The notes under the pieces are model-generated. The model was given only the letters and a program-made list of their open reading frames with translations. It made no database searches and had not been told where the DNA came from. A program made the position numbers and the translations under genes. Of a stretch of DNA of 35,322 nucleotides, positions 14,960 to 22,315 are shown piece by piece. Position 1 is the stretch's first letter. Each line of letters starts with the position of its first letter. Source of the DNA: an uncultured bacterium (lineage in GTDB: Bacteria > Chloroflexota > Anaerolineae > J036 > Brachytrichaceae); NCBI GenBank assembly GCA_903921365.1, contig CAIXPS010000212.1, positions 1 through 35,322 of the forward strand. The letters are read 5' to 3'.

Positions 14960-16504
14960 ATGGCAGCTCAACCTGAGTTCAAGAAAACACTGACGCTCAC
15001 CGGCGTCACTGTAAATGCGATGGCGCTTATCGCTCCCGGCGCGTTTCTGTGGATCAGTTATCAGTTCCAGGCCGCGCAAGTCGATCCGGCTGGCAATTCC
15101 ACGGCGCTTGATATGCTTCCCGGGTTGATTCTGGCGCTGATCGTTGCTTTTCTAACTGCGTTCTCCTATGCTATGCTGGCCGAGCTTTACCCGCACGCCG
15201 GCACTGGTTCATCCTATTTCTTTGCCGAAAAGGCATTCCTGGATAAAGAGTCAGCCGCCACGCACCGCTGGGCTCGCCTGGTCAAGTACGTGGTTGGCTG
15301 GATTTCACACCTGTATTACTGGGTATATCCTGGCGTGCTAGTCGCGACAATCGGCACCCTGCTCGTCTATGTGTTTGGCCTGTTTGGCGTCAGCATAGAT
15401 CCAATTCTGCAGATCGCGATCTGCATTGTCGTGTCGATGGGTATCGGGTATATCGCTTTCCGCGGGATCAGCAGCTCTACTAATGCGGCCATCGCTATCA
15501 ATGTGATCCAGATCGTCTCGCTCGTTATCGTGTCGATCCTGGCTCTGGCATATCGCTTTATCAACCCGGAGCATGTCGAGTTCGTTCACCAAAATCTGAC
15601 CAGCATCATCATCCCGCATAATCTGTCGAGCGTCATCTTTCAGTCGACGATCGCCATCCTGCTGCTGGTGGGCTTCGAGACCGCGACTGCACTCACCGCG
15701 GAATCCCTGGACGTCAAGCATGTGTCGCGCGGCATCATCCTATCGCTGATCATCCAGGGGTTAATCTTCTACATATTCGAATACTTTGCAATGAATGCGT
15801 GGATTCACACCGGTTACTCCGGAAAGGACGCCTCTGGCGCTGTTGTCACCGGCATGGCCGCAGCCGCTGCATCCGGTTCTCCAATGGGCGACATGGTTGC
15901 AAACTTGTTGAAAGGACTGTTTGGCGCGAGTGACTCAGCTGGACTGATCGGCACCGTGGTCGTTGCCGTGACCGTCATCATTGCTGTGGCAGGCTCGGTT
16001 CTATCATGCATGAACACCGGCGTGCGCATGACCTATGCTATCGGAAAAGATAAGGAAGTCCCGGCGATCCTGGGGATGCTGCATGGGCGTTTTGCCACGC
16101 CGCACTACGGAGTGCTGATCATGAGCGTCGTCTCCGCGGTAATCGGCGCGTTCGGTGTGCTATCAGTGCGCAACCTGACGGCAGTGATCCTGCTGTCAAA
16201 CATCGGCACCTTCCTTTTGTATGGGTTCACAAACATCATTGCATTTGTGGCCTTCCGTGAGACGCCGCAATATCACAACATCAAGCACTTCGTTGTGCCG
16301 GCATTTGGCTTCCTCACGAACGTGCTGATGCTGGTAGCCATCATCTACCTAAGCATTCTCGGCGGCGGCGACACCGGCGCCGCTGCGCTGATGGCGATTG
16401 GCGCAACCGTCGTGTGGCTTTTAATCGGGGGAGTCTACTTTTTCTTCAACACCCGCTCGCGCGGCGAGAAAGTATTCTCTACGCGATCTGCAGCGGCCAG
16501 GTAA
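14960..16504 (+). CDS. APC-family amino acid/polyamine permease
   Basis: A 514-residue inner-membrane secondary transporter with about 12 to 14 hydrophobic segments. The first membrane helix carries the unwound substrate-binding motif of the APC fold (GVTVNAMALIAPGAFLW), and helix 6 shows the family-typical GFETATALTAE. Later motifs include ALAYR, MTYAIGKDKEVPAILG and RFATPHYGV. The substrate cannot be read from sequence; the proximity to amt-PII and the shared leader design suggest a nitrogenous compound. AAGGAG 8 bases before the ATG fixes the start. It has its own promoter and leader and is closed by the strong terminator at 16533-16567, so it forms a single-gene unit. Confidence 0.9.
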   Translation: MAAQPEFKKTLTLTGVTVNAMALIAPGAFLWISYQFQAAQVDPAGNSTALDMLPGLILALIVAFLTAFSYAMLAELYPHAGTGSSYFFAEKAFLDKESAATHRWARLVKYVVGWISHLYYWVYPGVLVATIGTLLVYVFGLFGVSIDPILQIAICIVVSMGIGYIAFRGISSSTNAAIAINVIQIVSLVIVSILALAYRFINPEHVEFVHQNLTSIIIPHNLSSVIFQSTIAILLLVGFETATALTAESLDVKHVSRGIILSLIIQGLIFYIFEYFAMNAWIHTGYSGKDASGAVVTGMAAAAASGSPMGDMVANLLKGLFGASDSAGLIGTVVVAVTVIIAVAGSVLSCMNTGVRMTYAIGKDKEVPAILGMLHGRFATPHYGVLIMSVVSAVIGAFGVLSVRNLTAVILLSNIGTFLLYGFTNIIAFVAFRETPQYHNIKHFVVPAFGFLTNVLMLVAIIYLSILGGGDTGAAALMAIGATVVWLLIGGVYFFFNTRSRGEKVFSTRSAAAR

Positions 16505-16532
16505 CCGCATCGCTTTGACCGTATTGGCGATA

Positions 16533-16567
16533 CGCCTGACCTCAACTGTGTGGTCAGGCGTTTTTTT
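16533..16567 (+). terminator. Rho-independent terminator after the permease gene
   Basis: CGCCTGACC (16533-16541) and GGTCAGGCG (16552-16560) form a perfect 9-bp stem with a 10-base loop, followed by seven T residues. A textbook intrinsic terminator 28 bases after the permease stop. Confidence 0.93.
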
Positions 16568-16695
16568 GGGCGCCGGGCAGTTCTGTGTTGAATAAGCGCC
16601 CGAAAAAGGAGTGCCGGTGGACAGCAGCCGCCGGGATCAGCCGCACAGAAATCTTTGGCCACGCGGCGGAGATGAGAAAGAGAGATATGCGATGC

Positions 16696-17748
16696 TCAGT
16701 GTTTGGCCAATAGCACAATCACCAGGATCGTCAACATGGCGGTGATTACGGCGACGATGCCCAACAACAGCAGCGGGTTCTTGGCAATGCTCTGCTGGGC
16801 GACCGGCGCGCTCAGCGGTGGATCCGGAAGATGAAGAATCGCCGTGTCCACACTGTCAGGGTTCTTCAGCGCCGCCAGCAACTGGGCCGCATCCGCAAAG
16901 CGCTCCTTCTTGCGCCGGCGGGTGGCCTTCGCAACAATGGCCGCGATGCTCTCCGACACCTCTTTGCGCACCTCGTTCAGCGGCGCCGCATCGTGCGTCA
17001 GATGCTGGAACATGGCGACCAGCGCTTGCGGCGCCACGAACGGCGGATAGCCGGTCAGCATCTCGTAGAAGATAATGCCGAGTGCGTACACATCAGTTTC
17101 GGCGCCCCCGCGCTCTCCCAGAACCTGTTCAGGCGCCATATAGTCCGGCGTCCCCATCGGGTTTGACATGGAGCCCCATGTGACGCGATGTGCGCCGCGA
17201 TGGACCGCGATGCCGAAGTCGATCAGTTTGACGTTGTCGTTGGCATCCACCAGCAGGTTTTCGGGCTTCAGGTCGCGATGAAAGACGCCATGCTCATGAC
17301 AATACGCCACGATCTCGGTGATATTTATGGCGAGTTTCATGAAGCGCCGAACCGAGACCTGATAGTCTTCCTGCATGATTGCGCGGAGCGATTCTCCCTC
17401 CATATAGTCCATGACGAGATAGGGTGTGGAGGTGTCCTCTCGAACTTCGATTACTTGCGGAATGCCGGGATGTTGCAGCAGTCGACCGATGGCAACAGCG
17501 CGTCGAAAGTGCTCATATGTAGCGATATCGCCCAGGCGCAACGGATCGAAGAACTTCATCACGACGTTCTTCCCAGTCTTCAGATCTTTTGCTTTAACCG
17601 CAGTCGCCTCGCCGCCTTCACCTAGAACTGCGGTGATCTCGTAGTGGTCAATTTTTACGCCCGGCGCCAAGCCAAAACGCGGCGGCTTTCCATCGGTCGG
17701 TATGGATTGTGTCTGCTGCGGTGATTCCGCCTGTAAGCTTTGCATCAT
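16696..17748 (-). CDS. Tail-anchored Ser/Thr protein kinase (Hanks type)
   Basis: A 350-residue kinase of the PknB/Stk class with an apparently active site: glycine loop LGEGGEATAV (42-51), ATP-binding Lys65 in VVMKFF, HRDLKPEN (157-164), DFG (177-179) and MAPEQ (205-209). Arg before the catalytic Asp marks it as an RD kinase, normally activated by phosphorylation in the activation loop (RVTWGSMSNPMGT). The kinase domain ends near residue 290; a short Pro-rich linker leads to one hydrophobic helix (about 324-347) and the chain stops at LLAKH. There is therefore no extracellular sensor, unlike PASTA-type kinases. It is convergent with the permease gene. Targets are unknown; no phosphatase gene is next to it. 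Confidence 0.93.
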   Translation of the reverse strand: MMQSLQAESPQQTQSIPTDGKPPRFGLAPGVKIDHYEITAVLGEGGEATAVKAKDLKTGKNVVMKFFDPLRLGDIATYEHFRRAVAIGRLLQHPGIPQVIEVREDTSTPYLVMDYMEGESLRAIMQEDYQVSVRRFMKLAINITEIVAYCHEHGVFHRDLKPENLLVDANDNVKLIDFGIAVHRGAHRVTWGSMSNPMGTPDYMAPEQVLGERGGAETDVYALGIIFYEMLTGYPPFVAPQALVAMFQHLTHDAAPLNEVRKEVSESIAAIVAKATRRRKKERFADAAQLLAALKNPDSVDTAILHLPDPPLSAPVAQQSIAKNPLLLLGIVAVITAMLTILVIVLLAKH

Positions 17749-17810
17749 GGCTTAGCTTTTACTCCTATCTTGTCGCCGGTACTGTCAGGGAGCATATTGC
17801 TTATCGCCGA

Positions 17811-18776
17811 CTATATCACATGCTCGCAGGTCGCTATTTCAGGCGCATCGTGTTCGGTTGTTTGCACCTTGAGTGTTGCGCCAGCGCGCGTGCAGTAGCC
17901 ACCCACCTTGCCATTGCGATCGATCAGCAGCAGGCGAATCCAGGCGTTGATCGGGTCGCTCAGCCGGCGCAGGTCGTGAATGGTTTCGCGCCCGGCCTGA
18001 TCGATATCCCGCCCGTGCGACATGCCCAGCACGGCGCGAATGCACGTGCCGTGACGAATGGTCAATTCGCCTACGCCAGTACAGGCCGCGGCGCCGTAGC
18101 GGTCGTCGGCGTAGTTGCCAGCGCCGATGTTGGGTGAGTCGCCGATTCGCCCCGGATACTTCCATGCCACGCCGGAGGTCGTCACCGCGCTGACAATATG
18201 CCCGGTCGCGTCGCGGACAATCACATTCATCGTGTCGCCGCCCTCGTGATAGCGCATCGCGCGCACGACCAACTCGCTCAACGGGATTTTCAAAGAAGAG
18301 ATTAGAGATTGGAGATTAGGGATTTCTGACCAATCTCGAATCTCTAATCCCCAATCTTTTCCGACGGCATTGAGGCGCTTAAGGTAGATGGCTTTGGCCT
18401 CATCATCCAACAGGTCTCCGGCCTCGGCCTTGATCTCAGCCGCGAATCGCGCTGCGCCAGCGTCGCTGAGCAGCACATGCGGCAGGCGCTCCATCACTTG
18501 GCGCGCCACAGAAATTGGGTGCAGGTAACCCTTTAGCGCGGAGACTGCGCCACTCGCGAGCGTCGCGCCATCCATGATGGATGCGTCCAGCTCCACTTCG
18601 CCGAGAATGTTCGGCAAACCGCTGAAACCGACCGAGTGATCTTTGACGTCCGACTCCACCTCGCGCGCGACGATTTCAGCCGCATCAATGGCCGGAGCCC
18701 CTTGCCGCAGTGCCTCGATGCCCGCCTGAATACAATCGTCACGGACTTCGCCGTTCACCAGAATGAGTGCGCTCAT
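17811..18776 (-). CDS. N4-(beta-N-acetylglucosaminyl)-L-asparaginase-type Ntn hydrolase
   Basis: Self-cleaving N-terminal-nucleophile amidohydrolase that in the family splits the GlcNAc-asparagine bond, or aspartyl peptides in related members. The precursor is 321 residues. The autocleavage site is the GGD-T junction with nucleophile Thr182, and the beta chain shows GHIVSAVTTSGVAWKYPGR, GDSPNIGAGNYAD and ACTGVGE, matching glycosylasparaginase more closely than plant-type asparaginase. Just before the cleavage site, residues about 141-165 (DWGLEIRDWSEIPNLQSLIS...) come from an inserted dispersed repeat, in the variable interchain linker where it should be tolerated. The ATG at 18776 begins the family sequence; an in-frame TTG at 18791 lies next to AAGGA and is an alternative start. 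No signal peptide, so probably cytoplasmic. Confidence 0.9.
   Translation of the reverse strand: MSALILVNGEVRDDCIQAGIEALRQGAPAIDAAEIVAREVESDVKDHSVGFSGLPNILGEVELDASIMDGATLASGAVSALKGYLHPISVARQVMERLPHVLLSDAGAARFAAEIKAEAGDLLDDEAKAIYLKRLNAVGKDWGLEIRDWSEIPNLQSLISSLKIPLSELVVRAMRYHEGGDTMNVIVRDATGHIVSAVTTSGVAWKYPGRIGDSPNIGAGNYADDRYGAAACTGVGELTIRHGTCIRAVLGMSHGRDIDQAGRETIHDLRRLSDPINAWIRLLLIDRNGKVGGYCTRAGATLKVQTTEHDAPEIATCEHVI
18300..18357. repeat. GATTGGA-type repeat with imperfect inverted arms inside the asparaginase gene
   Basis: GATTAGAGATTGGAGATTAG (from 18300) is followed by the imperfect complement AATCTCGAATCTCTAATCCC up to 18357, so the two arms can fold back on each other. The block is read through in frame and encodes about 20 residues including PNLQSLIS. 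It uses the same 7-base unit as 8826-8852 in the E2 gene. Confidence 0.85.
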
Positions 18777-18800
18777 TTTTATCGTATGCAATCCTTATGT

Positions 18801-18847
18801 ATGTGGTAGATGTCAGACTTCTCAAAGAAGTCTGACATCTACCACAT
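18801..18847. repeat. Perfect 22-bp palindrome, copy 1 of the ATGTCAGACTTCT family
   Basis: Arms 18801-18822 and 18826-18847 are perfect complements around a CAA loop. The core AGATGTCAGACTTCT is identical to that of the palindrome at 20796-20834. No T tract follows, so it is not a standard terminator. It lies 25 bases upstream of the glycosylasparaginase start. Confidence 0.85.
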
Positions 18848-18867
18848 CGTACACCCAGATTTCCCTC

Positions 18868-18895
18868 TTGACGTTTCCTCTCAACCCCCTAAAAT
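18868..18895 (+). promoter_or_regulatory. Promoter of the TetR remnant
   Basis: TTGACG (18868-18873), 16-base spacer, TAAAAT (18890-18895). It reads towards the truncated TetR reading frame, and its -10 box lies inside the operator dyad. Confidence 0.6.
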
Positions 18896-18922
18896 GTAAA
18901 TGAACGTTCGTTTATATTTTAG
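18889..18922. promoter_or_regulatory. 34-bp TetR-type operator dyad
   Basis: A dyad with 15 of 17 matching positions per arm, centred on GAACGTTC (left arm CTAAAATGTAAATGAAC). It overlaps the -10 box and probable start site, the arrangement of an autoregulated TetR gene. The coding sequence behind it is broken, so the site has no cognate regulator here. Confidence 0.65.
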
Positions 18923-18928
18923 GATAAC

Positions 18929-19003
18929 ATGACAGAAAGTGAGAACCTGATAAAGGGAAAGCGCACACGAGCAGAGATTGTCCATGCTGAACGCGCAGCG
19001 TGA
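18929..19003 (+). pseudogene. Truncated TetR-family regulator (N-terminal 24 codons)
   Basis: After AGGA 5 bases upstream, the ATG at 18929 opens a 24-codon frame containing GKRTRAEIVHA, the typical lead-in to the first helix of a TetR DNA-binding domain, then stops at TGA 19001-19003. The helix-turn-helix and the ligand domain are missing, and the following 200 bases show no matching continuation in any frame. Promoter and operator upstream look intact. I read it as a deleted regulator gene. A functional micro-ORF is possible but less likely. Confidence 0.55.
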
Positions 19004-19066
19004 AGCATCTTTGTGTTGGTCAGCTCGATAACGCGATGGAGCAAGGATCCTGTCCCTGCTAACCAA

Positions 19067-19189
19067 CCTTGCGAAGGGTCTTGAGCGGATGTGGTTCTAC
19101 GCAAGTCCAACCTTCGCAAGGAAGCTGCGTGTGCCCTTGCGAAGGTTAGACTTGAAGACCCCTGCATCAGCACGATATCCTTCGCAAGG
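19067..19189. repeat. Cluster of four CCTTGCGAAGG elements
   Basis: The 11-mer CCTTGCGAAGG or its complement CCTTCGCAAGG occurs at 19067-19077, 19111-19121, 19135-19145 and 19179-19189, in alternating orientation, with flanking similarity (AACC, GACTTG). The 18792-19225 stretch holds no intact gene; it contains this cluster, the TetR remnant and the palindrome at 18801-18847. Spacing is irregular, so it is not a CRISPR array. Confidence 0.75.
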
Positions 19190-19225
19190 TTGTGAGCTAC
19201 ACCATCGCGTGGTTGATCGCCGGGT

Positions 19226-19879
19226 TCATCTAGATTCAAGAATGCGCCAGCCATTCTTGATCGCCGCGGCGCGCAATTCCTTATCGGGGTACACGGCGAT
19301 CGGCGCGCGACACATTTGCAGCATAGGGATGTCGGCAGAGGTGTCGCCATAAGCAATATCGAGCGCCTCTGTGCCCAGATACGCGCGCAACCGCTCAGCC
19401 TTGACATCCTTGTTGTTCAGCGCGCCTTCGATGTGGCCGGTCGCCTTCCCTGCGCTGAACTGCAACGGAGTGCCAATGGCGTCGGACAGCCCTGCGCGCC
19501 GCGCGAAAGCCTGTGCAATCGGCTGATACGCGCCGGATGTCAGAATCGCGCGATGGCCTTCGGCGCGCAAGTGTTGTAACTCAGCCAGCACGTCGGCCCG
19601 CCGTTGCGGCCACATCACATGGTCGACCACCCACTCGCTCATAGTGTCGATGCGCGCCTGGTCAAAGCCCTTGAGCAACTGCGACAAATCGACGATCCAC
19701 TGGTTCTGATATTCCTGCTTGTTGATGATGCCCATCTGCGCGACCAGCGTGCCCAGCAGATGCGGCGCCAGAAACAACCGGTATTGGGCAGCGTAACCGT
19801 GCATTTGCAAATACATGCCGACGCCCTTCCACGTCCGTCCAGTCGTTAATGTCCCCTCAAGATCCGATGCGACATTCAT
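19226..19879 (-). CDS. HAD-superfamily phosphatase (HAD-IB, phosphoserine-phosphatase-like)
   Basis: A 217-residue cytoplasmic hydrolase using an aspartyl-phosphate intermediate. Motif I is DLEGTL at residues 6-11, in which the second Asp (general acid/base) is replaced by Glu, as also seen in the ThrH-like HAD group. Motif II is LTSG, and the C-terminal IAYGDTSADIPML holds the metal-binding aspartates of motif IV. The cap region between is helical, which suits subclass IB. The substrate is unknown. The start at 19879 begins the family sequence (MNVASDLEGTL); the frame extends to 19987 but that part overlaps the DegV gene. It lies 43 bases downstream of degV and is probably co-transcribed. 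Confidence 0.85.
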   Translation of the reverse strand: MNVASDLEGTLTTGRTWKGVGMYLQMHGYAAQYRLFLAPHLLGTLVAQMGIINKQEYQNQWIVDLSQLLKGFDQARIDTMSEWVVDHVMWPQRRADVLAELQHLRAEGHRAILTSGAYQPIAQAFARRAGLSDAIGTPLQFSAGKATGHIEGALNNKDVKAERLRAYLGTEALDIAYGDTSADIPMLQMCRAPIAVYPDKELRAAAIKNGWRILESR

Positions 19880-19922
19880 GGATGCCACCGTCCCTGTCCT
19901 GTTGTCATGGGGGAGGAGTGTA

Positions 19923-20768
19923 TCACTCCGAAACCGGGTAAGCCACAATGCCAAGCGTGCCCGGCCCAAGGTGCGCCGACACCGCAATCGACAGGTTCGT
20001 CAGAACGATCTCCCTGCAATTCAATGTGGCGCGGACGCGTTCGAGCAGCGCCATGCCGGCTTCCGGCGCGCGCGCGTGCACGATGGCCACATTGACCGCC
20101 TGCTGTGCCAGACTCTGCTTCATCGCGTCGATGATGTAGGTGAGCGCCTTCTGCCGTGTGCGCACGCGCTCAGCCATGTCGAGCGCCCCATCGCGCAATG
20201 CAATCACTGGCTTGATGCTGAGCAGCGTGCCGATAGTTGCCTGGACCGCGTGCACGCGCCCGCTTAACCGCGCGTACTCCAGATTGTCCACTGTGAAGAT
20301 AATGTGCATGTTGTCACGGATAAACTCCATGCGCTTGATAATGGCCTGCACCGACCCGCCGGCGCGTTCGAGCACGCGCGCTTCGCGACACATGTACCCC
20401 AGCCCGGCCGAGCCATTCAGTGTGTCGAGCGCAATCACGTTGATCTCGCCGGCCAGATCGCGCGCCGCATGTTGCGCCGATTCGAACATGCCCGACAGTT
20501 TGCTTGATAAGTGCAGCGACAAGATCGTGTCCCCAGGCGCAGCCACGCTGCGGTAGAACTCCTTGAACTGGTATGGTGAGGGGACGGCCGTCTTGGGGAT
20601 ATGGCGCATCTCGTCGACGACGCGGTAGAAATCCTCATCGCTCAGGTCGACGCCCTGAAGATAAGTGCGGTCACCGATGTGCAGGTAGATGGGAACCACC
20701 TGTATGTTGTAAATCTGTTTCCAATCGGGCGGCATATCACCAGAGCCGTCCATCACGATGTGCAGCAT
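19923..20768 (-). CDS. DegV-family fatty-acid-binding protein
   Basis: DegV/FakB-type proteins bind a fatty acid and in many Gram-positives hand it to the kinase FakA. The 281 residues show the family features: N-terminal IVMDGSGDMP (Asp/Ser pocket), VPIYLHIGD, TAVPSPYQF (the TSQPS-type motif), LHLSSKLSGMFESAQ and ALDTLNGSAGLG, then the C-terminal domain with LEYARLSGRVHAVQATIGTLLSIKPVI. It falls within normal length. No fakA gene is visible nearby. It is upstream of the HAD phosphatase gene and preceded by the palindromic repeat at 20796-20834. The start at 20768 matches the family N-terminus. Confidence 0.92.
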   Translation of the reverse strand: MLHIVMDGSGDMPPDWKQIYNIQVVPIYLHIGDRTYLQGVDLSDEDFYRVVDEMRHIPKTAVPSPYQFKEFYRSVAAPGDTILSLHLSSKLSGMFESAQHAARDLAGEINVIALDTLNGSAGLGYMCREARVLERAGGSVQAIIKRMEFIRDNMHIIFTVDNLEYARLSGRVHAVQATIGTLLSIKPVIALRDGALDMAERVRTRQKALTYIIDAMKQSLAQQAVNVAIVHARAPEAGMALLERVRATLNCREIVLTNLSIAVSAHLGPGTLGIVAYPVSE

Positions 20769-20795
20769 GCCCGGATCTCCTCGGTAGTGGATGTC

Positions 20796-20834
20796 TGCAG
20801 ATGTCAGACTTCTCGGAGAAGTCTGACATCTGCA
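20796..20834. repeat. 18-bp palindrome, copy 2 of the ATGTCAGACTTCT family
   Basis: Arms 20796-20813 and 20817-20834 pair perfectly around a CGG loop. The 15-base core AGATGTCAGACTTCT is shared with 18801-18847 while the flanks differ. It sits between two minus-strand genes, 27 bases upstream of the DegV start. Confidence 0.85.
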
Positions 20835-20840
20835 ATGTTC

Positions 20841-21617
20841 TCATAGCTCAATCGTATGGACGAAGAATTGCTCGCCCATAGGCGCAGCGCGACAGGCCCA
20901 TTGGCCGCGTGGGTCTATCACGCCGCATGGGGCCGAGCACGGCAGATGCGATGGCGCGGCGTTGTCCACGGTGACGATCCACACATTGCCGGCCGCGGCG
21001 CGCATGCGCAGGTTGGATTCGTGGAAATGCCACACGGTGTCGCGCGACCAATCGCTGCCGTCACGTCCACCATTGACGGCGTGGAAAATAACACGCGCGC
21101 CCGCGTGGGACAGTTGCTGGCTGAGATGCGGGTCGGGCATGGGGGTGCAGGCCGGGTTGGCCCACATATCGTTGCAGATCAGCCCGCCAATCGCGACGCC
21201 GTCGAAATTGAACGCGCGCAGATCGGTCGTCGCGTAGTAGTTGATCTCGCCCTCGGGAGGTTCCGTCACCGTGACGGCGCCGCAGCGCAGAATCTTGCTG
21301 TGAAACCCCAAATACTCGCCGTTCGCGGTGTAGAAACGCAACTGGTTGTAGATTAACCCATTGCTTTCCTTGAAACATGTGCCCAGCGCCAGCCCAACGC
21401 TTTTCTCGCGCGCCAGAGCAGCGACCTCGCGCAGCCCTGCTTCAACGGCAGCCGGATCGAAATTGGGCGTGTACCCGCTCAATGCGCCTTCAGGCGTAAG
21501 CAGGATATCTGCGCCGGCATGCGCGGCCTGTTCGATGGCGCAGCTGATCGTCGCGACGTTCTGGCGCACGTCATGGTCGTTAACGGCCATCTGGATGCCT
21601 GCAATTATCATATTCAT
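20841..21617 (-). CDS. Carbon-nitrogen hydrolase (nitrilase superfamily)
   Basis: Amidase/nitrilase-type cytoplasmic enzyme, 258 residues. The catalytic triad is visible: Glu43 in TPEGALSGY, Lys108 in HSKILR and Cys148 in LICNDMWANP. The domain begins at once (MIIAGIQMAV) and covers the whole chain. The substrate is not assignable. The residues after the catalytic Cys (NDMWANPACTP) differ from the usual CYDxRFPE pattern of omega-amidases. The ATG at 21617 is chosen over an in-frame GTG at 21626. It lies 44 bases after the unknown 21662-22297 gene on the same strand. Confidence 0.88.
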   Translation of the reverse strand: MNMIIAGIQMAVNDHDVRQNVATISCAIEQAAHAGADILLTPEGALSGYTPNFDPAAVEAGLREVAALAREKSVGLALGTCFKESNGLIYNQLRFYTANGEYLGFHSKILRCGAVTVTEPPEGEINYYATTDLRAFNFDGVAIGGLICNDMWANPACTPMPDPHLSQQLSHAGARVIFHAVNGGRDGSDWSRDTVWHFHESNLRMRAAAGNVWIVTVDNAAPSHLPCSAPCGVIDPRGQWACRAAPMGEQFFVHTIEL

Positions 21618-21661
21618 GCGATGCACACAACAGAATCCCTTACCCGCGTCCCAGACGCTGG

Positions 21662-22297
21662 CTAACCGACATTAATGTGAAAATCCAGGGCGACATGCAA
21701 CGCCGCAACGCGCTGCAGAGTCGCCGGCTTCAGCAAAATCCTCGGCAATTGGCGCAACGGGCCGTGCCAGTGCACCTCTAAGACGGCGATTGAGAGCGAC
21801 GCCAGCTGCTGGATGCCGCCAGCGTCCTGTTCCAGAATATTCAGCAACATGCCAACGTTGTCGTCAACACTATCGGCCAGCGGCATTGGCGGTTTAATCG
21901 ACACTCCGCTGCTGCTGACATCGGCGCTCATGTCCCATTGTTCATCAGGAACAAGGTGCGTTGCGGCGAGCAAGGCGCTGAGAGGATGCACCGTCGTGGA
22001 GCACGTCAGCCAACACTCGACTCCCGCCGCGATGCGCGCGCCGCGTATCTGCGGCGCCGGCAATGGATCGACCTGAACTGAGAGGAAATAGCTGGAGTTG
22101 ATAAGCCCGAAGTAGATGATTACCGATCCGTCCGCCTCGTCCCGATCCACGCGCGCGATGTCGAATTCGCCACTTACCTTGCGAATAGTATGGTCTGCCA
22201 GCAGTTTTGCAGTAGAGCGCAACTGCGGCTGCCGCACTTCTTCAATTGCCAGCGCAATGCATCCGTCAGATGTCGTCATATCCTGTTGTTTTTCCAT
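21662..22297 (-). CDS. Unknown protein coupled to the DUF4157 gene
   Basis: A 211-residue soluble protein with no family I recognise, no membrane segment and no signal peptide. The first 70 residues resemble a binding-domain fold with alternating strands (SGEFDIARVDRDEADGSVII, then YFGLINSSYFLSVQVDPLP). The middle is rich in small residues, and the end is hydrophobic and helical (LASLSIAVLEVHWHGPLRQL...). It starts 18 bases after the stop of the DUF4157 gene, so the two are almost certainly co-transcribed. By position it might be a chaperone, loading factor or protective partner of that protein; this is inference only. Confidence 0.7.
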   Translation of the reverse strand: MEKQQDMTTSDGCIALAIEEVRQPQLRSTAKLLADHTIRKVSGEFDIARVDRDEADGSVIIYFGLINSSYFLSVQVDPLPAPQIRGARIAAGVECWLTCSTTVHPLSALLAATHLVPDEQWDMSADVSSSGVSIKPPMPLADSVDDNVGMLLNILEQDAGGIQQLASLSIAVLEVHWHGPLRQLPRILLKPATLQRVAALHVALDFHINVG

Positions 22298-22315
22298 GAT
22301 GTGTGTTCCATGCGA

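Noticed and set aside
19067-19189. CRISPR array
   Set aside because: Repeats are only 11 bases, palindromic, alternate in orientation and are irregularly spaced; no cas gene nearby.
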